Positions 1 to 6,192 of a stretch of DNA of 10,969 nucleotides are shown here, one piece after another; positions within the stretch are counted from its first letter, which is position 1; every line of letters starts with the position of its first letter. The notes under the pieces are model-generated. The model was not told the DNA's origin. It ran no database searches and was given only the letters and a program-made list of their open reading frames with translations. The translations under genes and the position numbers were made by a program. The DNA lies in NCBI GenBank assembly GCA_018374635.1, contig JAHAEW010000095.1:1-10969 (forward strand), in the 5' to 3' direction. This DNA is from Clostridiales bacterium. GTDB taxonomy: Bacteria; Bacillota; Clostridia; Oscillospirales; Oscillospiraceae.

Positions 1-41
1 GTGTGCGAGCGAAAGCGAGTGCGCGCAGCGGCCTGCATCCC

Positions 42-123
42 CTCGAAAAAATGCTTGCATTTTTGAGAAGCGTGTCGAAGTTTTTCGACACGCTGAAACG
101 GGAGTGCCGGAGCACTCCCGTTT
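42..123. repeat. Tandem array of three hairpins, downstream of the TPM gene
   Basis: Three stem-loops sit end to end, separated by one base each. The first (42-67) has arms AAAAATGC/GCATTTTT with a CTC/GAG base. The second (69-94) has perfect 11-bp arms AGCGTGTCGAA/TTCGACACGCT around GTTT. The third (96-123) has perfect 12-bp arms AAACGGGAGTGC/GCACTCCCGTTT around CGGA. On the minus strand the third hairpin comes about 20 nt after the TPM stop codon and the first ends in a run of six T, so the array could terminate the xpaC-telA-TPM transcript. U-runs directly after the second and third hairpins are weak, so simple intrinsic termination does not fully explain three of them. It could instead be a dispersed intergenic repeat. 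Positions 1-41 to its left show no supportable gene. Confidence 0.7.
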
Positions 124-144
124 CCTGTTCCTACCGCGCAGGGC

Positions 145-1161
145 TCAGCGGCGTCCGCCGCCAAAGCCACCGCCGCCTCTGGAACCTCCAAAGCCGCCGC
201 CTCGGCTGCCGCCGAAACCGCCGAAACTGCCGCCTCCGCCGAAGCTGCCGCCCCGTCCGCTCCGTGAGCCGCCGAAGCCGCCACGGCTGCCACCCGAGGG
301 CCGTCCGCCAAAGGTTCCGCCTCCTCTGGGCCCGTGGTTGCCCATACCTCCAAATCTGCCCGGACCGCGTCCGCCCGGCGGGGGTGGAGGCGGGGCATTC
401 CACCGGCGCCGGTACCAGCTGTACCGGGGTCCGTGCCAGAAGAGAATGGGCCGGAAAATCACCGGGGGATTGGGCATGCCGTAATAGCGGCGGCGGTACT
501 CATTGTACTGGTACTCATCGGCCACACTGGCCAAAAGGAAGAGCAATACCACCGCGATCACAGCCATGGATACCCAGTCCACCGATATTCTGGGTACCTC
601 CGCATAGCCCGCCGTACCCATATCCCCCGTGCCAAAGGCATCCTGGTAGAGCTGGTCCATCCCCTGGTAGAAGCTGAGGACCCCATCCTCCCAGGCACTG
701 CCCGAGAGGACCCGGCGGTCCAGATCCTCCTCCGCCTGCGTGGTGAGCAGGGTGGAGAAATCCGTCCCAGGAAAGAGATAATAGCTCCCCTGGGACGCGT
801 CGATGTAAAGGATCGCGTCTCCCTCGCCCAGGCCCATATCCAGCCCGGCCGCCTGCGCCGCCTCCTCCAGAGAGCCGGAGGCCGTATGGTCCACCGTGAC
901 CAGCGCCACCACACTGTGGTAGCGTGCATCCCAGTTGGCGTTATAGAGCCGCACCGTCTGCTCCGCTCCCTCGGAGAGAAGCCCCGCCTGGTCATCCAGG
1001 AAGCGGCCCACCGCGCCCGTGTCCAGGGAGCTGTCCAGCGGCACGCCGGTATCTTGGGGCAGCAGATACCGTTCCTTGCGCAGCTGTCCGATCCCAATGG
1101 CGGCCAGGATCATCAACGCAGCCAGCAGCAGCGCTGTGCCGCGCTTTTTCAGGGCGCCCAA
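145..1161 (-). CDS. TPM-domain membrane protein with Gly/Arg/Phe-rich tail
   Basis: A 338-residue protein. An N-terminal hydrophobic segment (about residues 9-25) is an uncleaved anchor or signal peptide. It is followed by a TPM-type domain (about 50-185; recognised by the opening DDQAGLLS and the later alternating hydrophobic strands), a second membrane span (about 196-214), a basic Tyr/Arg-rich stretch, a proline run (PPPPPP), and a low-complexity tail from about residue 262 made of FGG, GGSF and SRGG units. TPM domains were named from TLP18.3, Psb32 and MOLO-1; some plant members have phosphatase activity, but the bacterial role is unclear. The start is a TTG three bases after the telA stop, with a GGGG stretch upstream, so translation is probably coupled to telA. 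The N-terminus is the least certain part. It is the last gene of the xpaC-telA operon. The TPM domain probably lies outside the membrane and the tail inside, but topology is inferred. Confidence 0.8.
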   Translation of the reverse strand: MGALKKRGTALLLAALMILAAIGIGQLRKERYLLPQDTGVPLDSSLDTGAVGRFLDDQAGLLSEGAEQTVRLYNANWDARYHSVVALVTVDHTASGSLEEAAQAAGLDMGLGEGDAILYIDASQGSYYLFPGTDFSTLLTTQAEEDLDRRVLSGSAWEDGVLSFYQGMDQLYQDAFGTGDMGTAGYAEVPRISVDWVSMAVIAVVLLFLLASVADEYQYNEYRRRYYGMPNPPVIFRPILFWHGPRYSWYRRRWNAPPPPPPGGRGPGRFGGMGNHGPRGGGTFGGRPSGGSRGGFGGSRSGRGGSFGGGGSFGGFGGSRGGGFGGSRGGGGFGGGRR

Positions 1162-1164
1162 GGC

Positions 1165-2361
1165 TTAACCCCGCAGCTCCAGCAGTTTCTGCTTGAGCTC
1201 GCCCTCGATCCGTCCCAGTTCCACTTCAGCCTCCCGGCGCTTCTGGGCGCCGTCCTGCTGGATCTTCATCACCTCATCGAGGGTGGAGATCAGCTGCTGG
1301 TTCGTGTGCTGGAGGGTCTGGATATCCACTACGCTCCGCTCGGCCTCCCGCGCGGTCTCGATGGTGCCCATCTTGAGCATGTCCGCGTTCTGCCGCAGGA
1401 GTTCATTGGTCATATTGGTGACCGCGCTCTGGGCCGCGGTGGCCTGGCGGGAGTGCTCCAGCCCCAAGGCCAGGACCATCTGACTCTTCCACAGGGGGAT
1501 GGTATTGACCAGAGAGGACTGGATCTTCTCCAGCATCAGGGCGTCGTTGTTCTGGATCAGCCGGGTCTGGGGCCCCATCTGCACCGAGATCATACGGGTC
1601 AGCTCCAGGTCGTGAAGCTTCTTCTCAAAGCGGCTGCACATATTGGCCAGATCGTTGTAGGCCTGGGCGTCCTCCTGGGCGCCGGTCTCCCCGGCCTTGC
1701 GCTTAAGGGCCTCCAGGTCCTCCGCCCGGACCTGCTGGAGGCGCTTTTTCCCGGCCAGGATATACATGGTGAGCTCCTTATAGTATTTCATATTGAGCTC
1801 ATACATCTGGTCCAGCATGGCCACATCCTTCATCAGGGTGACCTGGTGCTGCTCCAGAATGGAGACAATCTTGTCCACATTGGTCTCCGCCTTGGAGTAG
1901 GCAATCTTCATCTCCTCCAGTTCATCCTTCTTTTTCTGGAAGAAGCCAAAGATGCCCCCCTTCTTCTCCTCCGGGGTGCCCACATGCTTGAGCTCCACCA
2001 CCAGGGAGGAGAGGGCCTGGCCCACCTCGCCCAGGTCCTTGGTCCGCACCGAGTTGAGGGCATTTTCCGAGAAGCCCGCAATGTTCTTCTGCGCCGCCGC
2101 GCCGTACTGGAGGACCATATTGGCGTCGGTGATGTCGATCTTCTGCGCAAACTCGGCCACCATCTTCCGCTCGGCCTCGGTGAGACGGCTCTCATCCAGC
2201 TTGACGGCGTGTGCGTCCCGCTCTGCCTGGGTCATGGCCGCGCTCTGCTCCTCTGCCTGAGGCGTCAGGATCAGTTCAGGCGCCTGGGGCGCTGCGGCCG
2301 CCGCGGTGTCCAGGGTGGGCGTCAGGGTCAGTTCCGGCATAGTATCCAATTTATCCGACAT
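1165..2361 (-). CDS. telA: TelA/KlaA-family toxic anion resistance protein
   Basis: A 398-residue soluble, mostly helical protein, close to the usual length of the TelA family (B. subtilis YaaN, plasmid KlaA/TelA). After a low-complexity Ala/Pro-rich N-terminus (about 1-50) comes the family-like helical body. Features include LTEAERKMVAEFAQKID near residue 60, a lysine-rich KKKDELEEMK patch, and long coiled-coil-prone helices to the end. Family members are linked to tellurite and to membrane or antibiotic stress, but no enzymatic activity is established. The ATG at 2361 is preceded by AAAGGA ten bases upstream. It lies 44 bases after xpaC and three bases before the TPM gene, all on one strand, so the three are probably co-transcribed. 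The xpaC-telA pairing is the same as B. subtilis xpaC-yaaN, which supports both calls. Confidence 0.9.
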   Translation of the reverse strand: MSDKLDTMPELTLTPTLDTAAAAAPQAPELILTPQAEEQSAAMTQAERDAHAVKLDESRLTEAERKMVAEFAQKIDITDANMVLQYGAAAQKNIAGFSENALNSVRTKDLGEVGQALSSLVVELKHVGTPEEKKGGIFGFFQKKKDELEEMKIAYSKAETNVDKIVSILEQHQVTLMKDVAMLDQMYELNMKYYKELTMYILAGKKRLQQVRAEDLEALKRKAGETGAQEDAQAYNDLANMCSRFEKKLHDLELTRMISVQMGPQTRLIQNNDALMLEKIQSSLVNTIPLWKSQMVLALGLEHSRQATAAQSAVTNMTNELLRQNADMLKMGTIETAREAERSVVDIQTLQHTNQQLISTLDEVMKIQQDGAQKRREAEVELGRIEGELKQKLLELRG

Positions 2362-2405
2362 AGTGATTCGTCCTTTCCTATTTCAATTCGTAATATTCTC
2401 TTTCT

Positions 2406-3089
2406 TTATTCCGATTTGGTTTCAAACTCCGACCCGCTCAGGCCCTCACCCGCCAGCATCTGCTCCAGCACGGTGATATCGGTGGCGATGTCCAGGGCCT
2501 CATCCCCAAAGAGGGCGTCCAGCTGCCGGTCAAAGGCGGATACAATGGTGTCCATCATGGACTCGATCTTTCCCATGGTCCCGTTAATATTGGCGCCCGA
2601 CACCCCGGCGCTTCCCATCCGGTCATAGGCGTTGAGGAGCTTAAGCGTGGTGGGCAGATAGTAGTTGAGGAATTTTCGGATCTGGGGGCGTTTGTCCGGG
2701 TGCTGCGCCACATAGTCCAGAATTTTTCCCGTGACCTCTTCCAGACGGTCGATCTGGGCCGAGATGACGGCATCCTCAATGTTGTCGTTGAGGCGGCGCA
2801 TCTCGCTCAGCGCCCGCTCCCGCTCCTTCTTGAGCGCCGCGATCTCCGGATCTCCGCCCGTCTCTTCCTGCGCCGGCGCCTCCGGCTCCTTCGGCTCCGG
2901 CCCGTCGGGCACGATCAGGACCCGGTCCTTCCAGATCAGGCTGCGCCCCAGCACATAGACCGCCAGGGAGGCCGCCGCCGCACCAAACCAGTGCAGAGGC
3001 AGATAGAGCGGCAGTACCAGGGACCAGATCAGCCAGGTGACTCCCACAGCATAGATGGGGACCACAGAAGGTCGTCTTTCTTTCGCCAT
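2406..3089 (-). CDS. xpaC: XpaC-like 5-bromo-4-chloroindolyl phosphate hydrolysis family protein
   Basis: A 227-residue protein starting MAKERRPSV. Two hydrophobic segments near the N-terminus (about 7-28 and 31-48) anchor it in the membrane. A charged Pro/Glu linker (about 58-78) leads to a helical cytoplasmic domain that carries the family-like stretch RKFLNYYLPTTLKLLNAYDR (about 138-157) and the later DALFGDEALDIATDI. XpaC was named from hydrolysis of the X-phosphate dye in B. subtilis; its natural role is unknown. An upstream TTG and ATG are in frame, but GGAGG lies eight bases before the ATG at 3089 and only two bases before the earlier ATG, so 3089 is chosen. It is first in the operon with telA and the TPM gene, behind a near-consensus promoter. 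Confidence 0.88.
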   Translation of the reverse strand: MAKERRPSVVPIYAVGVTWLIWSLVLPLYLPLHWFGAAAASLAVYVLGRSLIWKDRVLIVPDGPEPKEPEAPAQEETGGDPEIAALKKERERALSEMRRLNDNIEDAVISAQIDRLEEVTGKILDYVAQHPDKRPQIRKFLNYYLPTTLKLLNAYDRMGSAGVSGANINGTMGKIESMMDTIVSAFDRQLDALFGDEALDIATDITVLEQMLAGEGLSGSEFETKSE

Positions 3090-3130
3090 TTGCATATCCT
3101 CCAAAACAGGGGCTTATTTGAGCTGGCTCT

Positions 3131-3159
3131 ATTGTACCTTTCCGCAGATGGGGTGTCAA
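3131..3159 (-). promoter_or_regulatory. Sigma-A promoter for xpaC-telA-TPM
   Basis: On the minus strand a perfect -35 box TTGACA (3159-3154) is followed by a 17-bp spacer and the -10 box TACAAT (3136-3131). Transcription should start near 3124, giving a leader of about 35 nt before the xpaC ATG. The -35 box lies 38 bp from the -35 box of the divergent ilvA promoter. Confidence 0.85.
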
Positions 3160-3188
3160 GAAACATCCGCTTCCAGCGGCAAAGGTAC
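3134..3188. repeat. Inverted repeat GTACCTTTCCGC / GCGGCAAAGGTAC between divergent promoters
   Basis: The left arm (3134-3145) and right arm (3176-3188) match over 12 bases with one extra C in the right arm, centred near 3161. The left arm overlaps the -10 and spacer of the xpaC promoter; the right arm ends ten bases before the ilvA -35 box. A smaller dyad, CCGCT-TCC-AGCGG, lies at 3167-3179. A related direct copy (GCGGCGGTACTT, 3248-3259) lies just after the expected ilvA transcription start. The placement fits operator half-sites, but no regulator is encoded nearby and chance cannot be excluded. Confidence 0.5.
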
Positions 3189-3197
3189 TTTCTCTCG

Positions 3198-3226
3198 TTG
3201 ACTTTAGCGTGAAAAATTATTATGAT
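3198..3226 (+). promoter_or_regulatory. Sigma-A promoter for ilvA
   Basis: The -35 box TTGACT (3198-3203), a 17-bp A/T-rich spacer and the -10 box TATGAT (3221-3226) make a strong consensus promoter. The expected start near 3233 leaves a leader of about 140 nt before the ilvA ATG at 3373. Confidence 0.85.
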
Positions 3227-3232
3227 ATATGC

Positions 3233-3372
3233 AGTGCATCCGCCCCAGCGGCGGTACTTCTACTTTGGGGCTCCAGGGCCTTCGGGGTCCGGAGATATGC
3301 GCAACGGTCACGGTGGCTCCCTGTGTGAGGCGGCTCCCATCCGCTGTGTGTCAATGAAAGGGGACGTCTCTC
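3233..3372 (+). promoter_or_regulatory. ilvA 5' leader with GC-rich hairpins
   Basis: The untranslated leader contains a small CCGCC/GGCGG hairpin near 3240-3254. A stronger stem-loop follows at 3271-3294: CTCC/GGAG base, one bulged A, then GGGCC/GGTCC with one G-U pair around a TTCGG loop. No U-run follows either, so they are not intrinsic terminators. No T-box sequence or Ile/Val/Leu-rich leader peptide is seen. The ribosome binding site AAAGGGGA (3357-3364) lies eight bases before the ATG. Confidence 0.45.
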
Positions 3373-4584
3373 ATGCTTACGCTCAACGAGTTCAAGGCCG
3401 CCCGCAATGTGTTGTCCGGCGTCATCCTGAACACCAACCTGATTTACAGCCCCGCCCTCTCCAAGAGCACGGGCAACCAGGTCTATATCAAGCCGGAAAA
3501 CATGCAGGTCACCGGCGCCTATAAGATCCGCGGCGCATACTATAAGATCAGCACCCTCTCGGAAGAGGAGAAGTCCCGGGGGCTCATCACCGCTTCCGCG
3601 GGCAACCACGCCCAGGGCGTGGCCTATGCCGCCCAAGCCTCCGGCGTCAAGGCCACCATCGTCATGCCCACCACCACGCCGCTGGTCAAGGTCAACAACA
3701 CCAAGGACTACGGCGCGGAGGTCATCCTGCACGGCGAGACCTTTGACGATGCCGCCGCCCTGTGCGCCCAGCTGGCGGAGGAGCGGGGCCTCACCTATGT
3801 ACACCCCTTCAACGACCCCGCCATCGCCACCGGCCAGGGCACCATCTCCTATGAGATCTTCCAGGACCTGCCCGATGTGGACATCATCCTGGTACCCATC
3901 GGCGGCGGCGGACTGGCCACCGGCGTGTCCACCCTGGCCAAGCTCCTCAATCCCAATGTCACCGTCATCGGCGTGGAGCCTGTGGGTGCCGCCAGCATGA
4001 AGGCCAGCCTGGAGGCCGGTCACATCGTCACCCTCCCCGCCATCGACACCATTGCCGACGGCGTGGCCGTCAAGACTCCCGGCGACCAGATCTTCCCCTA
4101 CATCCAGAAGAATCTGGACGACATCATCACCATCCACGACAGTGAGCTGGTGGATGCCTTCCTGGATATGATGGAGCGCCACAAGATGGTGGTGGAAAAC
4201 GCCGGCCTGCTCACCATCGCCGCCCTCCATCACCTCAACTGCAAGGGGAAAAACGTGGTGCCTGTCCTCTCCGGCGGCAACATGGACGTGATCACCATCT
4301 CCTCCCTGGTCCAGCACGGCCTCATCAACCGCGGCCGGGTCTTTACCTTCTCGGTGCAGCTGCCCGACCGCCCCGGCGAGCTGGTGCGGGTGGCCAACAT
4401 CGTGGCCCAGGAGAACGGCAACATCATCAAGCTGGAGCACAACCAGTTCGTCAACATCAATCGTCAGGCGGGCGTGGAGCTCCGGGTCACCACCGAGGCC
4501 TTCGGCCACGCGCACAAAAATGCCATCCTGGACGCCTTCAAGGCCGCGGGCTACGACGCCCGTGTGGTCAATACCGTCCTGTAA
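3373..4584 (+). CDS. ilvA: Threonine ammonia-lyase (threonine dehydratase), PLP-dependent, with C-terminal ACT domain
   Basis: Converts L-threonine to 2-oxobutanoate and ammonia, the first committed step from threonine to isoleucine, in the cytoplasm. The 403-residue protein has a fold-type II PLP domain. The PLP lysine is Lys51 in TGAYKIRGAYYK, the substrate-loop motif SAGNHAQG is at 75-82, and the phosphate-binding glycine loop GGGG is at 177-180. One ACT domain (about 323-400, opening VFTFSVQLPDRPGEL) follows. This matches the ~400-residue, single-ACT form common in Firmicutes rather than the 514-residue E. coli IlvA with its larger regulatory region. The ACT domain suggests allosteric control by amino acids, though the ligand cannot be read from sequence. 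A catabolic role (TdcB-like) remains possible because no other ilv genes are present. Start ATG at 3373 has AAAGGGGA upstream. Transcribed divergently from xpaC. Confidence 0.95.
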   Translation: MLTLNEFKAARNVLSGVILNTNLIYSPALSKSTGNQVYIKPENMQVTGAYKIRGAYYKISTLSEEEKSRGLITASAGNHAQGVAYAAQASGVKATIVMPTTTPLVKVNNTKDYGAEVILHGETFDDAAALCAQLAEERGLTYVHPFNDPAIATGQGTISYEIFQDLPDVDIILVPIGGGGLATGVSTLAKLLNPNVTVIGVEPVGAASMKASLEAGHIVTLPAIDTIADGVAVKTPGDQIFPYIQKNLDDIITIHDSELVDAFLDMMERHKMVVENAGLLTIAALHHLNCKGKNVVPVLSGGNMDVITISSLVQHGLINRGRVFTFSVQLPDRPGELVRVANIVAQENGNIIKLEHNQFVNINRQAGVELRVTTEAFGHAHKNAILDAFKAAGYDARVVNTVL

Positions 4585-4593
4585 ACGCTCTTT

Positions 4594-4780
4594 GTTGGCC
4601 GCCGGCGAAGCCCACCGGCGGCCAACTATACCCAGCGGCGCACACAGTGCTCCCTGCCGGCTCCGGGCCCGTGGGGCCGGGGAGAGCTTCCGGCCGGTCT
4701 CTGTGTGCAGACGGCCGTGCCGTCCCTGCCGCGTGCACTATCCTATGCGCAATGGGAACGGGCGGTGCGCCCGCCCTCCC
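4594..4780 (+). other. Multi-hairpin spacer between ilvA and rpe
   Basis: The 246-nt gap (4585-4830) folds almost throughout. It has a perfect 12-bp stem GTTGGCCGCCGG/CCGGCGGCCAAC (4594-4626) and a long hairpin closed by GCACACAG/CTGTGTGC (4640-4708), with an inner CTCC/GGAG and CCGGCTCC/GGGGCCGG stem. A short hairpin GACGGC/GCCGTC (4710-4724) and a GGGCGG/CCGCCC hairpin with a GGGA/TCCC base (4754-4780) follow. None has a U-run, so none is a standard terminator, and no convincing promoter for rpe is seen. It might be an attenuator, an RNA processing site between ilvA and rpe, or an intergenic repeat. High GC makes some stems likely by chance, but the 12-bp and composite stems are strong. Confidence 0.5.
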
Positions 4781-4830
4781 ACGAGTATATACCCCACAGC
4801 TTTTCCATGGTATGAACGGAGGATGAAAGT

Positions 4831-5475
4831 ATGATTAAAATTGCCCCTTCTATTCTCTCCGCGGACTTTGTAAACCTGGAGCGGGACATCAAGCGGGTCT
4901 CCACCGCCGACTGGCTCCACGTGGACGTCATGGACGGCCACTTTGTGCCCAATCTGACCATCGGTATCCCGGTGGTCAAATCCATTCGCAAATGCACCGA
5001 CATGTTCCTGGATGTGCACCTGATGATCGATAAGCCGGTGCGTTACATTGAGGACTTTGCCAAGGCAGGCGCCGATCTCCTCTCGGTCCATCTGGAGGCC
5101 GACGGCCCCGCCGGCATTGCCCAGGCCCTGCGGGTCATGGAGGACTGCGGGGTGAAGAAGGCGGTGGCCCTGCGCCCCATCACCTCTCCCAAGGCCATCC
5201 TGCCCTACCTGGAAAACTTGGACATGGTGCTGGTCATGACGGTGGAACCCGGCTTCGGGGGCCAGTCCTTCATGGCCGACCAGCTGGACACCATCAGCCA
5301 GGTCCGCTCCCTGATCCGCCAGTATAACCCCGCCTGCCGCCTGCAGGTGGACGGCGGCATCAACCCCGAGACCGCCCGCCGGGTCATCGCCGCCGGAGCG
5401 GATACCCTGGTGGCGGGCTCCGCCGTCTACGGCGCAGCCGATCCCGCCATGGCCATCGCGGCTCTGCGGGGCTGA
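4831..5475 (+). CDS. rpe: Ribulose-phosphate 3-epimerase
   Basis: Interconverts D-ribulose 5-phosphate and D-xylulose 5-phosphate in the pentose phosphate pathway. The 214-residue TIM barrel is of normal length and complete. It shows APSILSADF at 5-13, the metal-binding His30 and Asp32 in LHVDVMDGHFVPN, His63 in DVHLMI, VEPGFGGQSF at 138-147, Asp174 in VDGGIN, and the phosphate-binding AGSAVYG near the end. ATG at 4831 has GGAGG eight bases upstream. It follows ilvA by 246 structured bases and precedes recR by 28 bases, so it probably shares a transcript with recR and perhaps with ilvA. Expression from a promoter in the spacer is possible but none is evident. Confidence 0.97.
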   Translation: MIKIAPSILSADFVNLERDIKRVSTADWLHVDVMDGHFVPNLTIGIPVVKSIRKCTDMFLDVHLMIDKPVRYIEDFAKAGADLLSVHLEADGPAGIAQALRVMEDCGVKKAVALRPITSPKAILPYLENLDMVLVMTVEPGFGGQSFMADQLDTISQVRSLIRQYNPACRLQVDGGINPETARRVIAAGADTLVAGSAVYGAADPAMAIAALRG

Positions 5476-5503
5476 CTCTCAAACCATCATTGGAGGTCCA
5501 TCC

Positions 5504-6106
5504 ATGCAGTATTTTCCCCCTGCCCTGGAAACCCTTACGGAACAGTTTGCCCGCCTGCCGGGCATCGGCCATAAGAGCGCCCAGCGTCTGGCTTTTTTCA
5601 TTCTCTCCCAGAGCGCCGAGGATGTGCAGGCTTTTGCGGACGCCCTTCTGGGCGCCAAGCACTCCATCTCCCTGTGCCCGGTCTGTCAAAACCTGACAGA
5701 GGGCGAGGGGCCCTGCGCCCTGTGTTCCAGCGATAAGCGGGATCAAGGGGTCATCTGTGTGGTGGCCAGTCCAAAAGACGTAGTGGCCATTGAGCGCGCC
5801 CGGGAGTATGACGGACTCTACCATGTGCTCCACGGGGTCATCTCCCCCATGAACCACGTGGGGCCCGACGACCTGCATATCAGGGAACTGGTGGAACGGG
5901 TGGCCGCAGGCGGGGTGCGGGAGGTCATCATGGCCACCAACCCCGACACGGAGGGGGAGGCCACGGCAATGTATCTCTCCCGGCTCCTCAAGCCCTTCCA
6001 GGTGAAGGTGACCCGTCTGGCCTACGGCATCCCGGTGGGCAGCCACCTGGAGTATACCGACGACGCCACTCTCATGCGCGCCCTGGAGGGACGGCGGGAG
6101 ATCTGA
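5504..6106 (+). CDS. recR: Recombination mediator protein RecR
   Basis: With RecF and RecO, RecR loads RecA onto gapped DNA in recombinational repair. The 200-residue length is typical. The order is a helix-hairpin-helix (LPGIGHKSAQRLAF, about 18-31), a four-cysteine zinc finger (Cys58, Cys61, Cys71, Cys74), a Toprim domain from about residue 82 (VVASPKDV; ATNPDTEGEATA), and the conserved C-terminal GIPVGSHLEY and ALEGRRE. The first Toprim acidic position is Ala88 here; RecR varies at this site (B. subtilis has Gln), so it is not a defect. ATG at 5504 has GGAGG about seven bases upstream. recR is the last gene before a strong terminator and is the downstream neighbour of rpe. dnaX, its usual Firmicutes neighbour, is absent. 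Confidence 0.97.
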   Translation: MQYFPPALETLTEQFARLPGIGHKSAQRLAFFILSQSAEDVQAFADALLGAKHSISLCPVCQNLTEGEGPCALCSSDKRDQGVICVVASPKDVVAIERAREYDGLYHVLHGVISPMNHVGPDDLHIRELVERVAAGGVREVIMATNPDTEGEATAMYLSRLLKPFQVKVTRLAYGIPVGSHLEYTDDATLMRALEGRREI

Positions 6107-6132
6107 CTCCCGCCATTCCTATCCAAACTGCC

Positions 6133-6166
6133 AAACAGCCTGTGGAGGATTCCACAGGCTGTTTTT
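6133..6166 (+). terminator. Rho-independent terminator after recR
   Basis: A perfect 14-bp stem (6133-6146 with 6151-6164; core CAGCCTGTGGA) around loop GGAT is followed by further T bases (TTTTTC). It ends the plus-strand ilvA-rpe-recR direction. Lying between convergent recR and ansA, it may also act on ansA transcripts, though the minus-strand U-run is only TTT. Confidence 0.9.
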
Positions 6167-6192
6167 CTGTTCGCTCATATTACTTTTTGGAA

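Noticed and set aside
130..300. Tandem DNA repeat or CRISPR-like array in the CCGCC-rich stretch
   Set aside because: The periodicity is the codon pattern of the Gly-rich tail of the TPM protein; there are no regular repeat-spacer units.
334..2628. Long plus-strand open frame (764 codons) opposite TPM-telA-xpaC
   Set aside because: It is antisense to three recognisable genes and its translation has no family pattern; GC-rich third positions keep the opposite strand open.
3233..3372. T-box riboswitch before ilvA
   Set aside because: The leader is short, and the nearest match (CGGTGGCTCC) lacks the conserved T-box core; no terminator follows.
3298..3400. Possible leader peptide upstream of ilvA (ATG at 3298)
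   Set aside because: GGAG lies only two bases before the ATG, there is no run of regulatory codons, and it overlaps ilvA out of frame.
3220..4515. 431-codon minus-strand open frame opposite ilvA
   Set aside because: Its His/Asp/Gly-rich translation is the mirror of ilvA codon bias, and ilvA is certain.
5504..6106. RecR Toprim position Ala88 in place of an acidic residue as an inactivating change
   Set aside because: The position varies among functional RecR proteins, and all other motifs are intact.
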